From positions 1 to 32,476 of the forward strand of contig CAYTGI010000012.1 of NCBI GenBank assembly GCA_964437465.1: 32,476 nt of DNA. The letters are read 5' to 3'. Within the stretch, counting starts at the first letter, position 1, and each line of letters begins with the position of its first letter. Made by a program: the position numbers and the translations under genes. This stretch comes from JAGQLF01 sp964437465. GTDB taxonomy: Bacteria > Patescibacteriota > Dojkabacteria > J137. A model generated the notes under the pieces. That model searched no databases. It was not told the DNA's origin and saw only the letters and a program-made list of their open reading frames with translations. Positions 21,962 to 29,447 of this stretch are shown here, piece after piece.

Positions 21962-22825
21962 TTAAATTACTGTTTTATATTTCTTAAATTTATTCTTAGA
22001 AGGTCTTCTTCTAATAATGAACTTACTTGTTGTTTTTCTGTTCTTTCTAGTTCTCTTACCAACTTTATTTCCCCATCTATCTTTGGCAGGTCCACCAGTT
22101 CCGTGTCTACCAGATTTACCTTGTCCTCCTCCATGAGGGTGTTTGTAAGACATTGCAACTCCTCTTACACTTGGTCTTTTTCCTTTCACCCTATTTTTAC
22201 CAGCCTTTCCAAGCTTTACATTCTTTTGATCTGGATTCGATACTGATCCTATTGTTGCGTAGGCATCTTCTTTTACTAATCTATATTCACCGCTTGGCAT
22301 TTTTAATTGAACATATCCTTTATCTCCTCCCATGACTTGAATATCAGTACCAGCAGATCTCCCAATCTTAGCTCCTCTACCAGGTGTAAATTCTACAGCA
22401 TGTACCATTGTTCCTTGAGGTATTCTTTTTAATGGCATTGCATTACCAGGTTTAATTGGAGCTTCCTCACCAGAAATTAATCTTGCTCCAGGCTTAATTC
22501 CATCAGGTGCAAGAATATATCTTCTTTCTCCGTCAGCATACTTTAACAGTGCAATAAAAGCTGTTCTATTTGGATCATATTCAACTGTTTCTACAGTAGC
22601 ATTAATTCCTTTCTTATCTCTATTAAAATCAATTTCTCTATAAAGATTCTTATTTCCAGCAGATTTATGTCTTGTTGTAATAACACCTCTATTATTTCTT
22701 CCAACACTTTTCTTAACTCTTTTAGTAAGAGACTTGTATGGCTTCTCTTTAGACAGTTCTGATTTATCAATCAGTATTGCATGTCTAACTCCTGGACTTG
22801 TTGCTTTATATTTCTTTAGTGCCAT
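21962..22825 (-). CDS. rplB: 50S ribosomal protein L2
   Basis: The protein has 287 residues (usual 273-277). The family signatures GNAMPLKRIPQGTMVHAVE, RLVKEDAYATIGSVSNPD and PSVRGVAMSYKHPHGGGQG are visible. The conserved His in HPHGGG lies close to the peptidyl-transferase centre. One base separates it from rpsS. Confidence 0.98.
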   Translation of the reverse strand: MALKKYKATSPGVRHAILIDKSELSKEKPYKSLTKRVKKSVGRNNRGVITTRHKSAGNKNLYREIDFNRDKKGINATVETVEYDPNRTAFIALLKYADGERRYILAPDGIKPGARLISGEEAPIKPGNAMPLKRIPQGTMVHAVEFTPGRGAKIGRSAGTDIQVMGGDKGYVQLKMPSGEYRLVKEDAYATIGSVSNPDQKNVKLGKAGKNRVKGKRPSVRGVAMSYKHPHGGGQGKSGRHGTGGPAKDRWGNKVGKRTRKNRKTTSKFIIRRRPSKNKFKKYKTVI

Positions 22826-22920
22826 ATTTAGCTTTTTGCTTATAGCTTTTAGCTATGAGCATTATTATATATCATCTATTCTTAATTAATTTCTGCTAGA
22901 AGCTAACTGCTAATAGCTAT
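22826..22920. repeat. Repeat-bearing spacer between rplW and rplB
   Basis: This 95-bp gap contains TTGCTTATAGCTTTTAGCT at 22836-22854 and AGAAGCTAACTGCTAATAGCTAT near its right end. These are AGCTA/GCTTA words in short periods. The left copy is an inverted, imperfect match of a segment in the rplV-rpsC gap. No gene is seen. Confidence 0.7.
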
Positions 22921-23205
22921 TTATGCTTTAAATATTTCGATTTTATCTCCTTTCTTTAATTTAAATTTTATTATTTTCATATCTCTACTCTTTTTTTCAG
23001 GTTTTCTAGTTAATCTGTTTACTCTTTTCTTTCCAAGCCTATTAATAACCCAAGCGTCTTCAACTGTTACTCCGTAAGCAGCTTCCAATACTTTAATTGC
23101 ATCAAACTTGTTAGCATACAGATTAACCTCAAAAGTTACTTTATTATCACTTTCGTATTCTGATGCTGTTTTTTCGGTTACTATTGGTCTTTTTAAAACT
23201 ATCAT
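22921..23205 (-). CDS. rplW: 50S ribosomal protein L23
   Basis: The protein has 94 residues. It starts with IVLKRPIVTEKTASEYE and has the core FEVNLYANKFDAIKVLEAAYGVTV. L23 is the trigger-factor and SRP docking protein at the tunnel exit. Its ATG overlaps the rplD stop by one base. Confidence 0.97.
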   Translation of the reverse strand: MIVLKRPIVTEKTASEYESDNKVTFEVNLYANKFDAIKVLEAAYGVTVEDAWVINRLGKKRVNRLTRKPEKKSRDMKIIKFKLKKGDKIEIFKA

Positions 23206-23846
23206 TATTTTTCTTCTTTAAATTTGTCTTCTATTGTTTTAATTACCTTTTCTTCTACAATTATTAATCCACCAGTTAGAAAATCGTATGGGCTCATTTC
23301 AGTAGAAGGTACTACCTTTGCATTCTTTATATTTGAAAATGCGTAATGTACTACTTCCTTATTTCCATCTGTAACAATCAAAACTTTTTTTGCATCTTTA
23401 GCAATCTTATCTTTTACGTCAGTTGCTTGCTTTGTCAAAGGTTTATCTTCTTTAAAATTAATTGATTCCACTATAACTAGTGATTCATTCTTAACAACTT
23501 GACTTAAAGCACTCTTAAGAGCTGCTTTCTTAAACTTCTTAGTCAATTTCTTTTTCCAATTTCTTAGATTTGTAGGACCGAAAATTGTTCCTCCACCAGT
23601 CCAAAGAGGATTTCTGTTTGAACCAGATCTTGCTCTTCCAGTACCTTTTTGTCTGTGTGGTTTCTTTCCTCCTCCTCTTACCTCTGATCTATCTTTTGTA
23701 TGTGCGTTACTTTGTCTCTGATTTGATAGATAAGAATAAACATATTGTGAAAGTACCTTCTCGTTTATATCTGCTTTGAAGATTGAATCATTAAGATCAG
23801 TCTTCTTAACACTTTTTCCTTTTTGGTCTAGAACATCAACCTTCAT
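23205..23846 (-). CDS. rplD: 50S ribosomal protein L4
   Basis: The protein has 213 residues. The extended loop that reaches the exit tunnel is seen as RSEVRGGGKKPHRQKGTGRAR and the following GGGTIFGPTNLRNW. In E. coli L4 also represses the S10 operon. No leader for such control was recognised here. It overlaps rplC by one base (TAATG). Confidence 0.97.
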   Translation of the reverse strand: MKVDVLDQKGKSVKKTDLNDSIFKADINEKVLSQYVYSYLSNQRQSNAHTKDRSEVRGGGKKPHRQKGTGRARSGSNRNPLWTGGGTIFGPTNLRNWKKKLTKKFKKAALKSALSQVVKNESLVIVESINFKEDKPLTKQATDVKDKIAKDAKKVLIVTDGNKEVVHYAFSNIKNAKVVPSTEMSPYDFLTGGLIIVEEKVIKTIEDKFKEEK

Positions 23847-24475
23847 TATTTTTTAACTGCTTTTGATTCTTTAATTACTAAGTATGCTCCGTTATATCCT
23901 GGTACTGACCCACTTACTGAAATAACTTCATTCTTTGCATCGACATCAACAATCTTCAATTTCTTTATTGTTGCGCTCTCATTTCCCATATGACCTGGCA
24001 TTTTCTTTCCTTTAAGAACTCTTCCTGGAGTAGTCCCTGATCCGATTGATCCAGGAGCTCTTTCTCTGTCTGATTGACCATGAGTTCTTTTTCCTCCTTT
24101 AAAGTTCCATCTCTTCATAACACCTTGGAATCCCTTTCCTTTAGTCGTTCCAGAAACATCAACAATATCTCCTGACTCGAAGATATCTGCTTTCAGCACA
24201 GTTGAAACCTCTGGAACAGCTTCTTTATTTTCGATTTTAAAGATCTTTCTGAATTTAGGTACAAAAGATAGGTCTTTGTAGTTTCCCATATCTGCTGAAT
24301 TTGGGTGTTTCTCTTTACCAATCCCCACCTCTAGGTGAGTCACCTCTTCCCCTTCTTTCAGAAGTTTTGAAACAACATTGCCTGAGATATCGATAACCGT
24401 CACAGGAGTCAACTCACCAGTGTCCTTATCGAAAGTCTGAGACATCCCTATTTTTTTTCCTAATAAAACTTTCAT
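23846..24475 (-). CDS. rplC: 50S ribosomal protein L3
   Basis: The protein has 209 residues. It begins MKVLLGKKIGMSQTFDKDTG. The loop near the peptidyl-transferase centre contains KRTHGQSDRERAPGSIGSG and TPGRVLKGKKMPGHMGN. It is an early assembly protein of the 50S subunit. It follows rpsJ after a 30-bp spacer. Confidence 0.98.
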   Translation of the reverse strand: MKVLLGKKIGMSQTFDKDTGELTPVTVIDISGNVVSKLLKEGEEVTHLEVGIGKEKHPNSADMGNYKDLSFVPKFRKIFKIENKEAVPEVSTVLKADIFESGDIVDVSGTTKGKGFQGVMKRWNFKGGKRTHGQSDRERAPGSIGSGTTPGRVLKGKKMPGHMGNESATIKKLKIVDVDAKNEVISVSGSVPGYNGAYLVIKESKAVKK

Positions 24476-24505
24476 ATTTCTTATGAATATTATTCTATAT
24501 GCTTA

Positions 24506-24808
24506 TTACTTTATTACTATATCTACTCCAGCAGGTAACTGCATATGAGTTAGAGAATCTATTGTATTTGGATTAGGATCCATAATGTCAATCAATCTCG
24601 TATGTTCAGTAATTCCAAAATGCTCTTTTGATTTAGCATCAATATGTGGACTCTTATGAACAGCAATCTTCCAACTTTTATTTGGTAGTGGTACTGGACC
24701 TTTAACCTTAGCACCAGTATCAATTACAGTTCGACAGATCTGTTCAGTTGCTTTATCTACAACTCTGTGATCAAATCCTTTTATTTTTACTCTAATCTTT
24801 GTTTGCAT
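24506..24808 (-). CDS. rpsJ: 30S ribosomal protein S10
   Basis: The protein has 100 residues, the usual length. It has KIRVKIKGFDHRVVDKATEQI near the start and GPVPLPNK and HKSPHIDAKSKEHF later. S10 is the first gene of the S10 operon and, as NusE, also joins transcription antitermination complexes. A strong terminator separates it from tuf by only a few dozen bases. Confidence 0.98.
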   Translation of the reverse strand: MQTKIRVKIKGFDHRVVDKATEQICRTVIDTGAKVKGPVPLPNKSWKIAVHKSPHIDAKSKEHFGITEHTRLIDIMDPNPNTIDSLTHMQLPAGVDIVIK

Positions 24809-24843
24809 CTTCTTTATCTTTAAAGAGCGTAAATAAAATTAAT

Positions 24844-24869
24844 AAAAGAGGTCTTTTCAGACCTCTTTT
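24844..24869 (-). terminator. Strong intrinsic terminator between tuf and rpsJ
   Basis: AAAAGAGGTCT (24844-24854) pairs perfectly over 11 bp with AGACCTCTTTT (24859-24869) around a TTTC loop. On the minus strand it is followed by ATTAATTTTATTT. It lies eight bases after the tuf stop and 35 bases before rpsJ, so it should separate tuf transcripts from the S10 operon unless read-through occurs. Confidence 0.9.
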
Positions 24870-24876
24870 TCTGAAA

Positions 24877-26070
24877 CTATTCAATAACTTCTGTTACTAC
24901 TCCTGCCCCAACTGTTCTTCCACCTTCTCTAATAGCGAAAGACATTTGAGCTTCTAGCGCTACAGGAGTTACTAATTCAACTGTTACTGTCACGTTATCA
25001 CCTGGCATAACTAGTTGTGTTCCTTCGTCTAGCTCAACACTTCCAGTTACGTCAGCAGTTCTTATATAAAATTGAGGCTTATAACCAGAACCGAATCCTG
25101 TATGCCTACCTCCTTCCTCTTTTGAAAGAACATATAGCTCAGCCTTAAATTTAGTGTGTGGCTTAATTGAGCCTTTTGCAGACAATACTTGGCCTCTTTC
25201 AATCTCTTCTCTTTTGATTCCTCTAATTAACAATCCAACGTTATCACCAGCTTGCCCTTGTTGAAGTTGTTTTTTAAACATTTCTACCCCAGTAATTGTT
25301 ACCTGTTTTGTATTTTCCATTAGACCAACTTGATCAAGTTCATCATTTACTTTAACAACCCCTCTTTCGATTCTTCCTGTTGCTACTGTACCTCTACCTT
25401 CAATTGAGAATACATCTTCAACTGGCATTAGGAATGGCTTATCAAGTTCTCTTTCAGGCTCGGGAATTGTCTCATCCATTGCTTGAAGAAGATTTGCGAT
25501 TCCTTCGTCTCCATCTTTTTCTCCTGTTGCTCCGTAAAGTGCGCTTCCTACAACAAATGGTACTTCGTCTGCGTTGTATTTGTACTGAGTAAGAATATCC
25601 TTTACTTCCTCCTTAATTAATTCAATAAGCTCTTCATCCATGTCATCTTCGAATCTGTTGATGAATACTACAAGGTGTTTTACACCAACTTGCTTAGCAA
25701 GAAGAACGTGCTCTCTTGTTTGAGGCATTGGTCCGTCTGCAGCAGATACAACTAGGATTGCTCCATCCATCTGAGCTGCCCCAGTAATCATGTTCTTAAT
25801 GTAATCCTTGTGTCCAGGACAGTCAATATGAGCATAGTGCCTGTTTGGAGATTCATATTCAACATGTGAAGATGCCACAGTTACGATTTTATTTGAACCT
25901 TGTCTTGCGATCCCTCCTTTTGCAATATCTTCATATGATTTTCCACCATCAGTCCAACCTTGTCTTTGCGAATACGCTACAAGTGCTGCTGTTAAAGTAG
26001 TTTTACCGTGGTCGATGTGACCTAATGTTCCCACATTTACGTGAGGTTTTGTTCTTTGGAACTCTGCCAT
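24877..26070 (-). CDS. tuf: Elongation factor Tu with divergent GTPase motifs
   Basis: EF-Tu delivers aminoacyl-tRNA to the ribosome as a GTP complex. The protein has 397 residues, with all three domains and the normal C-terminus (FAIREGGRTVGAGVV). The P-loop GHIDHGKT (17-24), DCPGH (83-87) with the catalytic His87, and GSAL (175-178) are normal. Two universal motifs are not. The guanine-specificity motif NKxD reads N138-R-F-E141, and switch I RGITI reads K61-I-V-T-V65, keeping only the Mg-binding Thr. The flanks (VVFIN...DEELIEL and SSHVEYESP) align without gaps to E. coli EF-Tu, so these are real substitutions. It has its own promoter and terminator. As the only tuf here and at the usual locus, it is probably the working EF-Tu. 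Confidence 0.97.
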   Translation of the reverse strand: MAEFQRTKPHVNVGTLGHIDHGKTTLTAALVAYSQRQGWTDGGKSYEDIAKGGIARQGSNKIVTVASSHVEYESPNRHYAHIDCPGHKDYIKNMITGAAQMDGAILVVSAADGPMPQTREHVLLAKQVGVKHLVVFINRFEDDMDEELIELIKEEVKDILTQYKYNADEVPFVVGSALYGATGEKDGDEGIANLLQAMDETIPEPERELDKPFLMPVEDVFSIEGRGTVATGRIERGVVKVNDELDQVGLMENTKQVTITGVEMFKKQLQQGQAGDNVGLLIRGIKREEIERGQVLSAKGSIKPHTKFKAELYVLSKEEGGRHTGFGSGYKPQFYIRTADVTGSVELDEGTQLVMPGDNVTVTVELVTPVALEAQMSFAIREGGRTVGAGVVTEVIE

Positions 26071-26417
26071 CTTCTTGTTGAATAATATATATTGTAAATA
26101 AGTATATTAAATTTTCTTCTCAATTTCAGAGTATGGCAATTATACCAGCTTACCCTTGAATTGTGAATCTATATTCGGTAATTGAGTTCTAATTTTCCAG
26201 TAATATTTCTTACCAGAAAATGAACACTCGTGGATTATGCCAAGAAGTAGAGAGAAAATCAAGACTTTCTCCTTAAAAAATCTACATTTTTCCTACTTTT
26301 AAGAAAAAATACATTAATAATGTATAAGATTTTCAATTATTTATCAAATAAAAATCTAGAAGTTATATTTTAATTTGATTAGCGAAAAGATATACTCATA
26401 TTAATTAAGTAAAAAAT
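26071..26417. other. Intergenic region between tuf and a plus-strand gene
   Basis: This 347-bp gene-free stretch holds the tuf promoter (26139-26167). An imperfect hairpin lies at 26192-26221, with ATTTTC pairing with GAAAAT and GTAA with TTAC inside. A 6-bp hairpin GAGAAA/TTTCTC lies near 26252-26271. The right half is very AT-rich. TATACT at 26391-26396 is a possible -10 box for the plus-strand gene starting at 26418. No RNA gene is recognised. Confidence 0.6.
26139..26167 (-). promoter_or_regulatory. Promoter of tuf
   Basis: On the minus strand, TTCACA (plus 26162-26167), a 17-base spacer and TATAAT (26139-26144) preceded by TGG (extended -10) form a near-consensus strong promoter. It leaves a leader of about 60 bases before the tuf ATG. 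Confidence 0.85.
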
Positions 26418-26968
26418 ATGGCTATAGAAGATCCTAGAATAGAGGGAGAGACAACAACTAAACCAGCAGAACAACCTACTAGTGAAAAAAGACCAATTAA
26501 GCTAGAACCCGAAGATAATACTCAAGCTATACAACTCCCTGCAACCCATATAATGATACTGCCGTTGAACAAAGTGATAATTTAGGTGTAAGAATATATG
26601 AAAATCCAGAGGCAAGAGAAAAAATTGTTAATGACTTTTTGCAGATGGATTCCCCTGCTCATTTACTTAATTCTGAAAGAAAAGAAATTAGACAAGGTTT
26701 AAAAGAGAAGCATGAAATAATAACTAGACAAGAAGAGCTAGTTAGATCAAAAGGACAACTTGGCGTGTTTGATCAAGGTTTGTTAAAAATTGGAGAGAAT
26801 TATAAATTTACTAAAAGAATCCCTGTACTTGGTAGACTAATAAATAATGCAAGCTTAAAGAAAAGCGATATTGACAGTAATAGAAGAATACTACAAAGAC
26901 AATATGAAGAATTTTCAGTTCTTGCTAGAAAATTAAAAACTCAACCTCCACAAAAAGCAGCTGCTTAG
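26418..26968 (+). pseudogene. Unknown charged protein, reading frame broken near 26546
   Basis: From the ATG at 26418 a Pro/Glu/Thr-rich N-terminus (MAIEDPRIEGETTTKP...) runs in one frame until a stop at 26583. The continuation, NPYNDTAVEQSDNLGVRIYE and a helical Lys/Glu/Arg-rich part ending RKLKTQPPQKAAA, is in the -1 frame and has no good start of its own (only a TTG at 26639). Joining the frames at the CCC of 26545-26547 gives about 183 residues. Either one C is missing from the sequence, or the gene is decayed, or a programmed -1 shift occurs. No family is recognised. No membrane segment is seen, and the C-terminal part looks like a coiled coil. Confidence 0.6.
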
Positions 26969-27029
26969 AATTGTTGCCATTTTTAGACATCACTGATAAA
27001 ATTAACCGTTATTTTTTAAAGTTTTAATA

Positions 27030-27560
27030 ATGGATATAGCAATTTTAGATAGATATAAAGAAGTCCCAGGTTATGAAGAAGTAATAGCATCTGAACAAGT
27101 AAGACAGGACAGCGCATTTGCATCTAAATATAGTATAGATATTGCATCTTACATGCAAAACATTGTCCCATTTGTAGGAGGAAGGCCTTATGTTGTTCTT
27201 GGTGAAAATGCAAATGTAGGTGTTGTACTTGATGATAGAGGCAGAATTGTTAATGGGCTATCATTTAAAGCAAGTAGGCAGATACAAACTGGAACCTATG
27301 CCTTTTCAAGAAATCCGAATACTGGCATCTACAATCCAAAAACATTTACAAAACACAACATAACCGGTGTACGTACAGGAGAATATGTTGATAGTGATCC
27401 AGGATTTATAGTTGCTCCACTAGGAACTAGAATTTTCAGGCAAGTGTATATCCCCGGTCAAACTGGACCAAGAAGATTTGACTTTATTGAAGTAACAGAT
27501 TTAATGTATACCTTAACTGAATTAGAAAAACAAGGAGCTGTTTATTTAGGAGAATCTTAA
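27030..27560 (+). CDS. Protein of unknown function
   Basis: The protein has 176 residues from an ATG. The N-terminal 45 residues look helical (MDIAILDRYKEVPGYEEVIA). The rest looks like beta structure with many Gly and Asn (GGRPYVVLGENANVGVVLDD, GTYAFSRNPNTGIYNP) and ends in a short helix. There is no signal peptide or membrane helix, and I recognise no family. It follows the frameshifted gene after 61 bp on the same strand and ends in a clear terminator, so the two probably form one transcription unit. Confidence 0.7.
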   Translation: MDIAILDRYKEVPGYEEVIASEQVRQDSAFASKYSIDIASYMQNIVPFVGGRPYVVLGENANVGVVLDDRGRIVNGLSFKASRQIQTGTYAFSRNPNTGIYNPKTFTKHNITGVRTGEYVDSDPGFIVAPLGTRIFRQVYIPGQTGPRRFDFIEVTDLMYTLTELEKQGAVYLGES

Positions 27561-27581
27561 TACATTTATATAAAAAAAGTG

Positions 27582-27608
27582 AGAGCCCTAGAGGGCTCTT
27601 TATTTTTT
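27582..27608 (+). terminator. Intrinsic terminator between convergent genes
   Basis: AGAGCCC (27582-27588) pairs with GGGCTCT (27593-27599) around a TAGA loop, followed by TTATTTTTT. It ends the plus-strand unit. The A-run to its left could let it work for the minus-strand gene too, although that gene is read away from it on the other side. Confidence 0.85.
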
Positions 27609-27627
27609 CCACAGACATACAATACAC

Positions 27628-28689
27628 TTACAATTCTTCTGCCCACTCAACCCACAACATTCCACTTTCCTCTAATTCTAATGCATTCTCTACTCCAATA
27701 TATCTAAACTGCCATGGTTCATAAGCGTACCCTGTTAGCTCTTCTGATCCTTCAGGATAGGTCATAATAAATCCATATTTATAAGAATTATCTCTTAACC
27801 AAATTCCAGCTTGAGTATTTCCAAAACTCTCATCAAAAGAAAATCCTGATTCCTCATTAACAAAATCTACAACAGTACCTAACTGGTGTTCACTGTAACC
27901 TGGTCTCGCCGAGAAAGTATCTGTTTCCTCTTGACCGTACTGAGAAACATAACTTGAGTATAACTGAGCCTGAGTTTCGTAAGATCTATAGGCTGAAGCA
28001 ACAACAACGTTCTTATCAATCTCATTTCGCATTACATTCAACATTTGATCAAGCTGAGAAGCTGCCTCTTCTCTTAATTCAAAACTCTCATCATTTAAAA
28101 ATAGATTTATATAGTTCTCCCTAAGATTTACTAAATCATCAGGAGCATATGTTACTAACAATCTTCTTTGTTTATTTAGAAAAGATAGTAGATCATCACC
28201 ATCAACTATGTATGTTGAATCCGGAAATGCAGGAATGTAATCTTGTCCTTGAAATGAAAAACCGGGCTTCCGCTCAACCGGAACTTTAAAAGTTTCGGTG
28301 TTTCCAACTTTATCATTTATATTTATAGTTAGAACAGAATCACCAACAGGAATTGTCGTTATTTCTAACACATAATAGTATGTACCATTTTCTTCCTTCA
28401 CAAAAACCATATTCATTCGGTTATTCTCCCTAACCTCAATCTCTTTATTTGCCTCAACTAAAACTGTTAGAAAACCTTCTAAAATTTCCCTCTGTTCTTC
28501 ATCAATTGAAACTTCTAAAGGTGTATTATCAACCTCCTCCTCTTCTTGAGAAATCCTATTTATTACATCACCGGTATTATCTATTCCAAAAACTGAATCT
28601 AAGAACAAGAAAACTACAATAAGTGCACCAATAGTTGAAAGTAATAAACCTCCAAAAAGCAGAATTTGTTTGAATGGAATTTTCTTCAT
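27628..28689 (-). CDS. VanY/LdcB-like peptidase M15 protein, zinc ligand replaced
   Basis: The protein has 353 residues: a membrane anchor (about 9-30), a linker, a small beta domain (about 90-140) and an M15B peptidase domain (about 165-345). M15B enzymes trim the peptides of peptidoglycan (D,D- or L,D-carboxypeptidases). Seen are SAYRSYETQAQLY (232-244), SEHQLGTVVD with zinc ligands H268 and D275, and YEPWQFRY with the catalytic E324. The third zinc ligand, His in the usual EPWH, is Gln327 here (codon CAG). The enzyme may therefore be inactive or bind metal differently. It is transcribed divergently from the two beta-repeat proteins. Confidence 0.9.
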   Translation of the reverse strand: MKKIPFKQILLFGGLLLSTIGALIVVFLFLDSVFGIDNTGDVINRISQEEEEVDNTPLEVSIDEEQREILEGFLTVLVEANKEIEVRENNRMNMVFVKEENGTYYYVLEITTIPVGDSVLTININDKVGNTETFKVPVERKPGFSFQGQDYIPAFPDSTYIVDGDDLLSFLNKQRRLLVTYAPDDLVNLRENYINLFLNDESFELREEAASQLDQMLNVMRNEIDKNVVVASAYRSYETQAQLYSSYVSQYGQEETDTFSARPGYSEHQLGTVVDFVNEESGFSFDESFGNTQAGIWLRDNSYKYGFIMTYPEGSEELTGYAYEPWQFRYIGVENALELEESGMLWVEWAEEL

Positions 28690-28701
28690 GTCGATTGAAT
28701 C

Positions 28702-28731
28702 ATTTTAACCTATTAGAAAAATAAACTTCAA
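28702..28731 (-). promoter_or_regulatory. Possible promoter of the VanY-like gene
   Basis: On the minus strand, TTGAAG (plus 28726-28731) and TAAAAT (28702-28707) lie 18 bases apart, 13 bases upstream of the ATG. The match is moderate. Confidence 0.4.
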
Positions 28732-28784
28732 ACTTAACTTTGTCCTATGATAGACTTATTTTATGTAAATATTATTCATTCAGA

Positions 28785-29447
28785 ATGAAAAATATACTTA
28801 AGTACACAGTTATTTTATTGATCATTATAGGATCAATAATGGGAGGTTACCTCCTCATCAACCAACTCTCTGTTTCAAGTTTCACAGCTGAGGCATCAGG
28901 TTTTAGATTAGAGTCAGAATATACTAGTGAGAATATTTGGGAATATACTTTAAATGGTGAGTTACCTAACCCTTGTCACGAATATGAAGTAAGAGTCGAT
29001 AATGAAGCAGAAGAAATTATTATTACTCTTGTTATATTTCCGCCTGAATCTAACACTATTTGCACCGAAGTTATTGAACCTCTTGAGATTAGAGACATAA
29101 TCGAAGCAGAAAGATCTCAGACCTTTGAATTCCAAGTTATCTTTGCTGAGCCTGGATCAGATAATGAGCCCATTAATGAAAGTCAATTTGAACTAACTTC
29201 TCAGTATAATCCTGATAAAGAAATATGGGAGTACAGTGTCGTAGGCGAACTTCCAAATAGTTGTTTTGAGGTAGTTGATATAGATTCTTTAATTGCTGAG
29301 AGTTTTCCAGAACAAGTTAAAATACAACTAACTGTATTAAAAACTTCAAATATTTGCACTCAACAGATTATTCCTGTAGAAATTAATGATACTTATGACG
29401 CTAGTCCTGAAGCTAGTGTGGACTTATTAGTTATCTATGAGGAATAA
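28785..29447 (+). CDS. Anchored protein with two Cys-pair beta repeats
   Basis: The protein has 220 residues from the ATG at 28785 (the upstream TTG would add 15 residues before the anchor). A membrane anchor (about 7-27) is followed by two copies of the module also found in the 551-residue surface protein: W52-EYTLNGELPNP-C64...C93 and W148-EYSVVGELPNS-C160...C191. Each is followed by an acidic strand and ends near FEFQVIF and VDLLVIY. Acidic residues dominate. The Cys pairs are probably disulfides outside the membrane. The gene overlaps the next by 11 bases, so both are translated together. Confidence 0.8.
   Translation: MKNILKYTVILLIIIGSIMGGYLLINQLSVSSFTAEASGFRLESEYTSENIWEYTLNGELPNPCHEYEVRVDNEAEEIIITLVIFPPESNTICTEVIEPLEIRDIIEAERSQTFEFQVIFAEPGSDNEPINESQFELTSQYNPDKEIWEYSVVGELPNSCFEVVDIDSLIAESFPEQVKIQLTVLKTSNICTQQIIPVEINDTYDASPEASVDLLVIYEE

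Noticed and set aside
21839..22246. 135-codon plus-strand frame across rpsS and rplB
   Set aside because: It is antisense to two unmistakable ribosomal protein genes and has a composition typical of a shadow frame.
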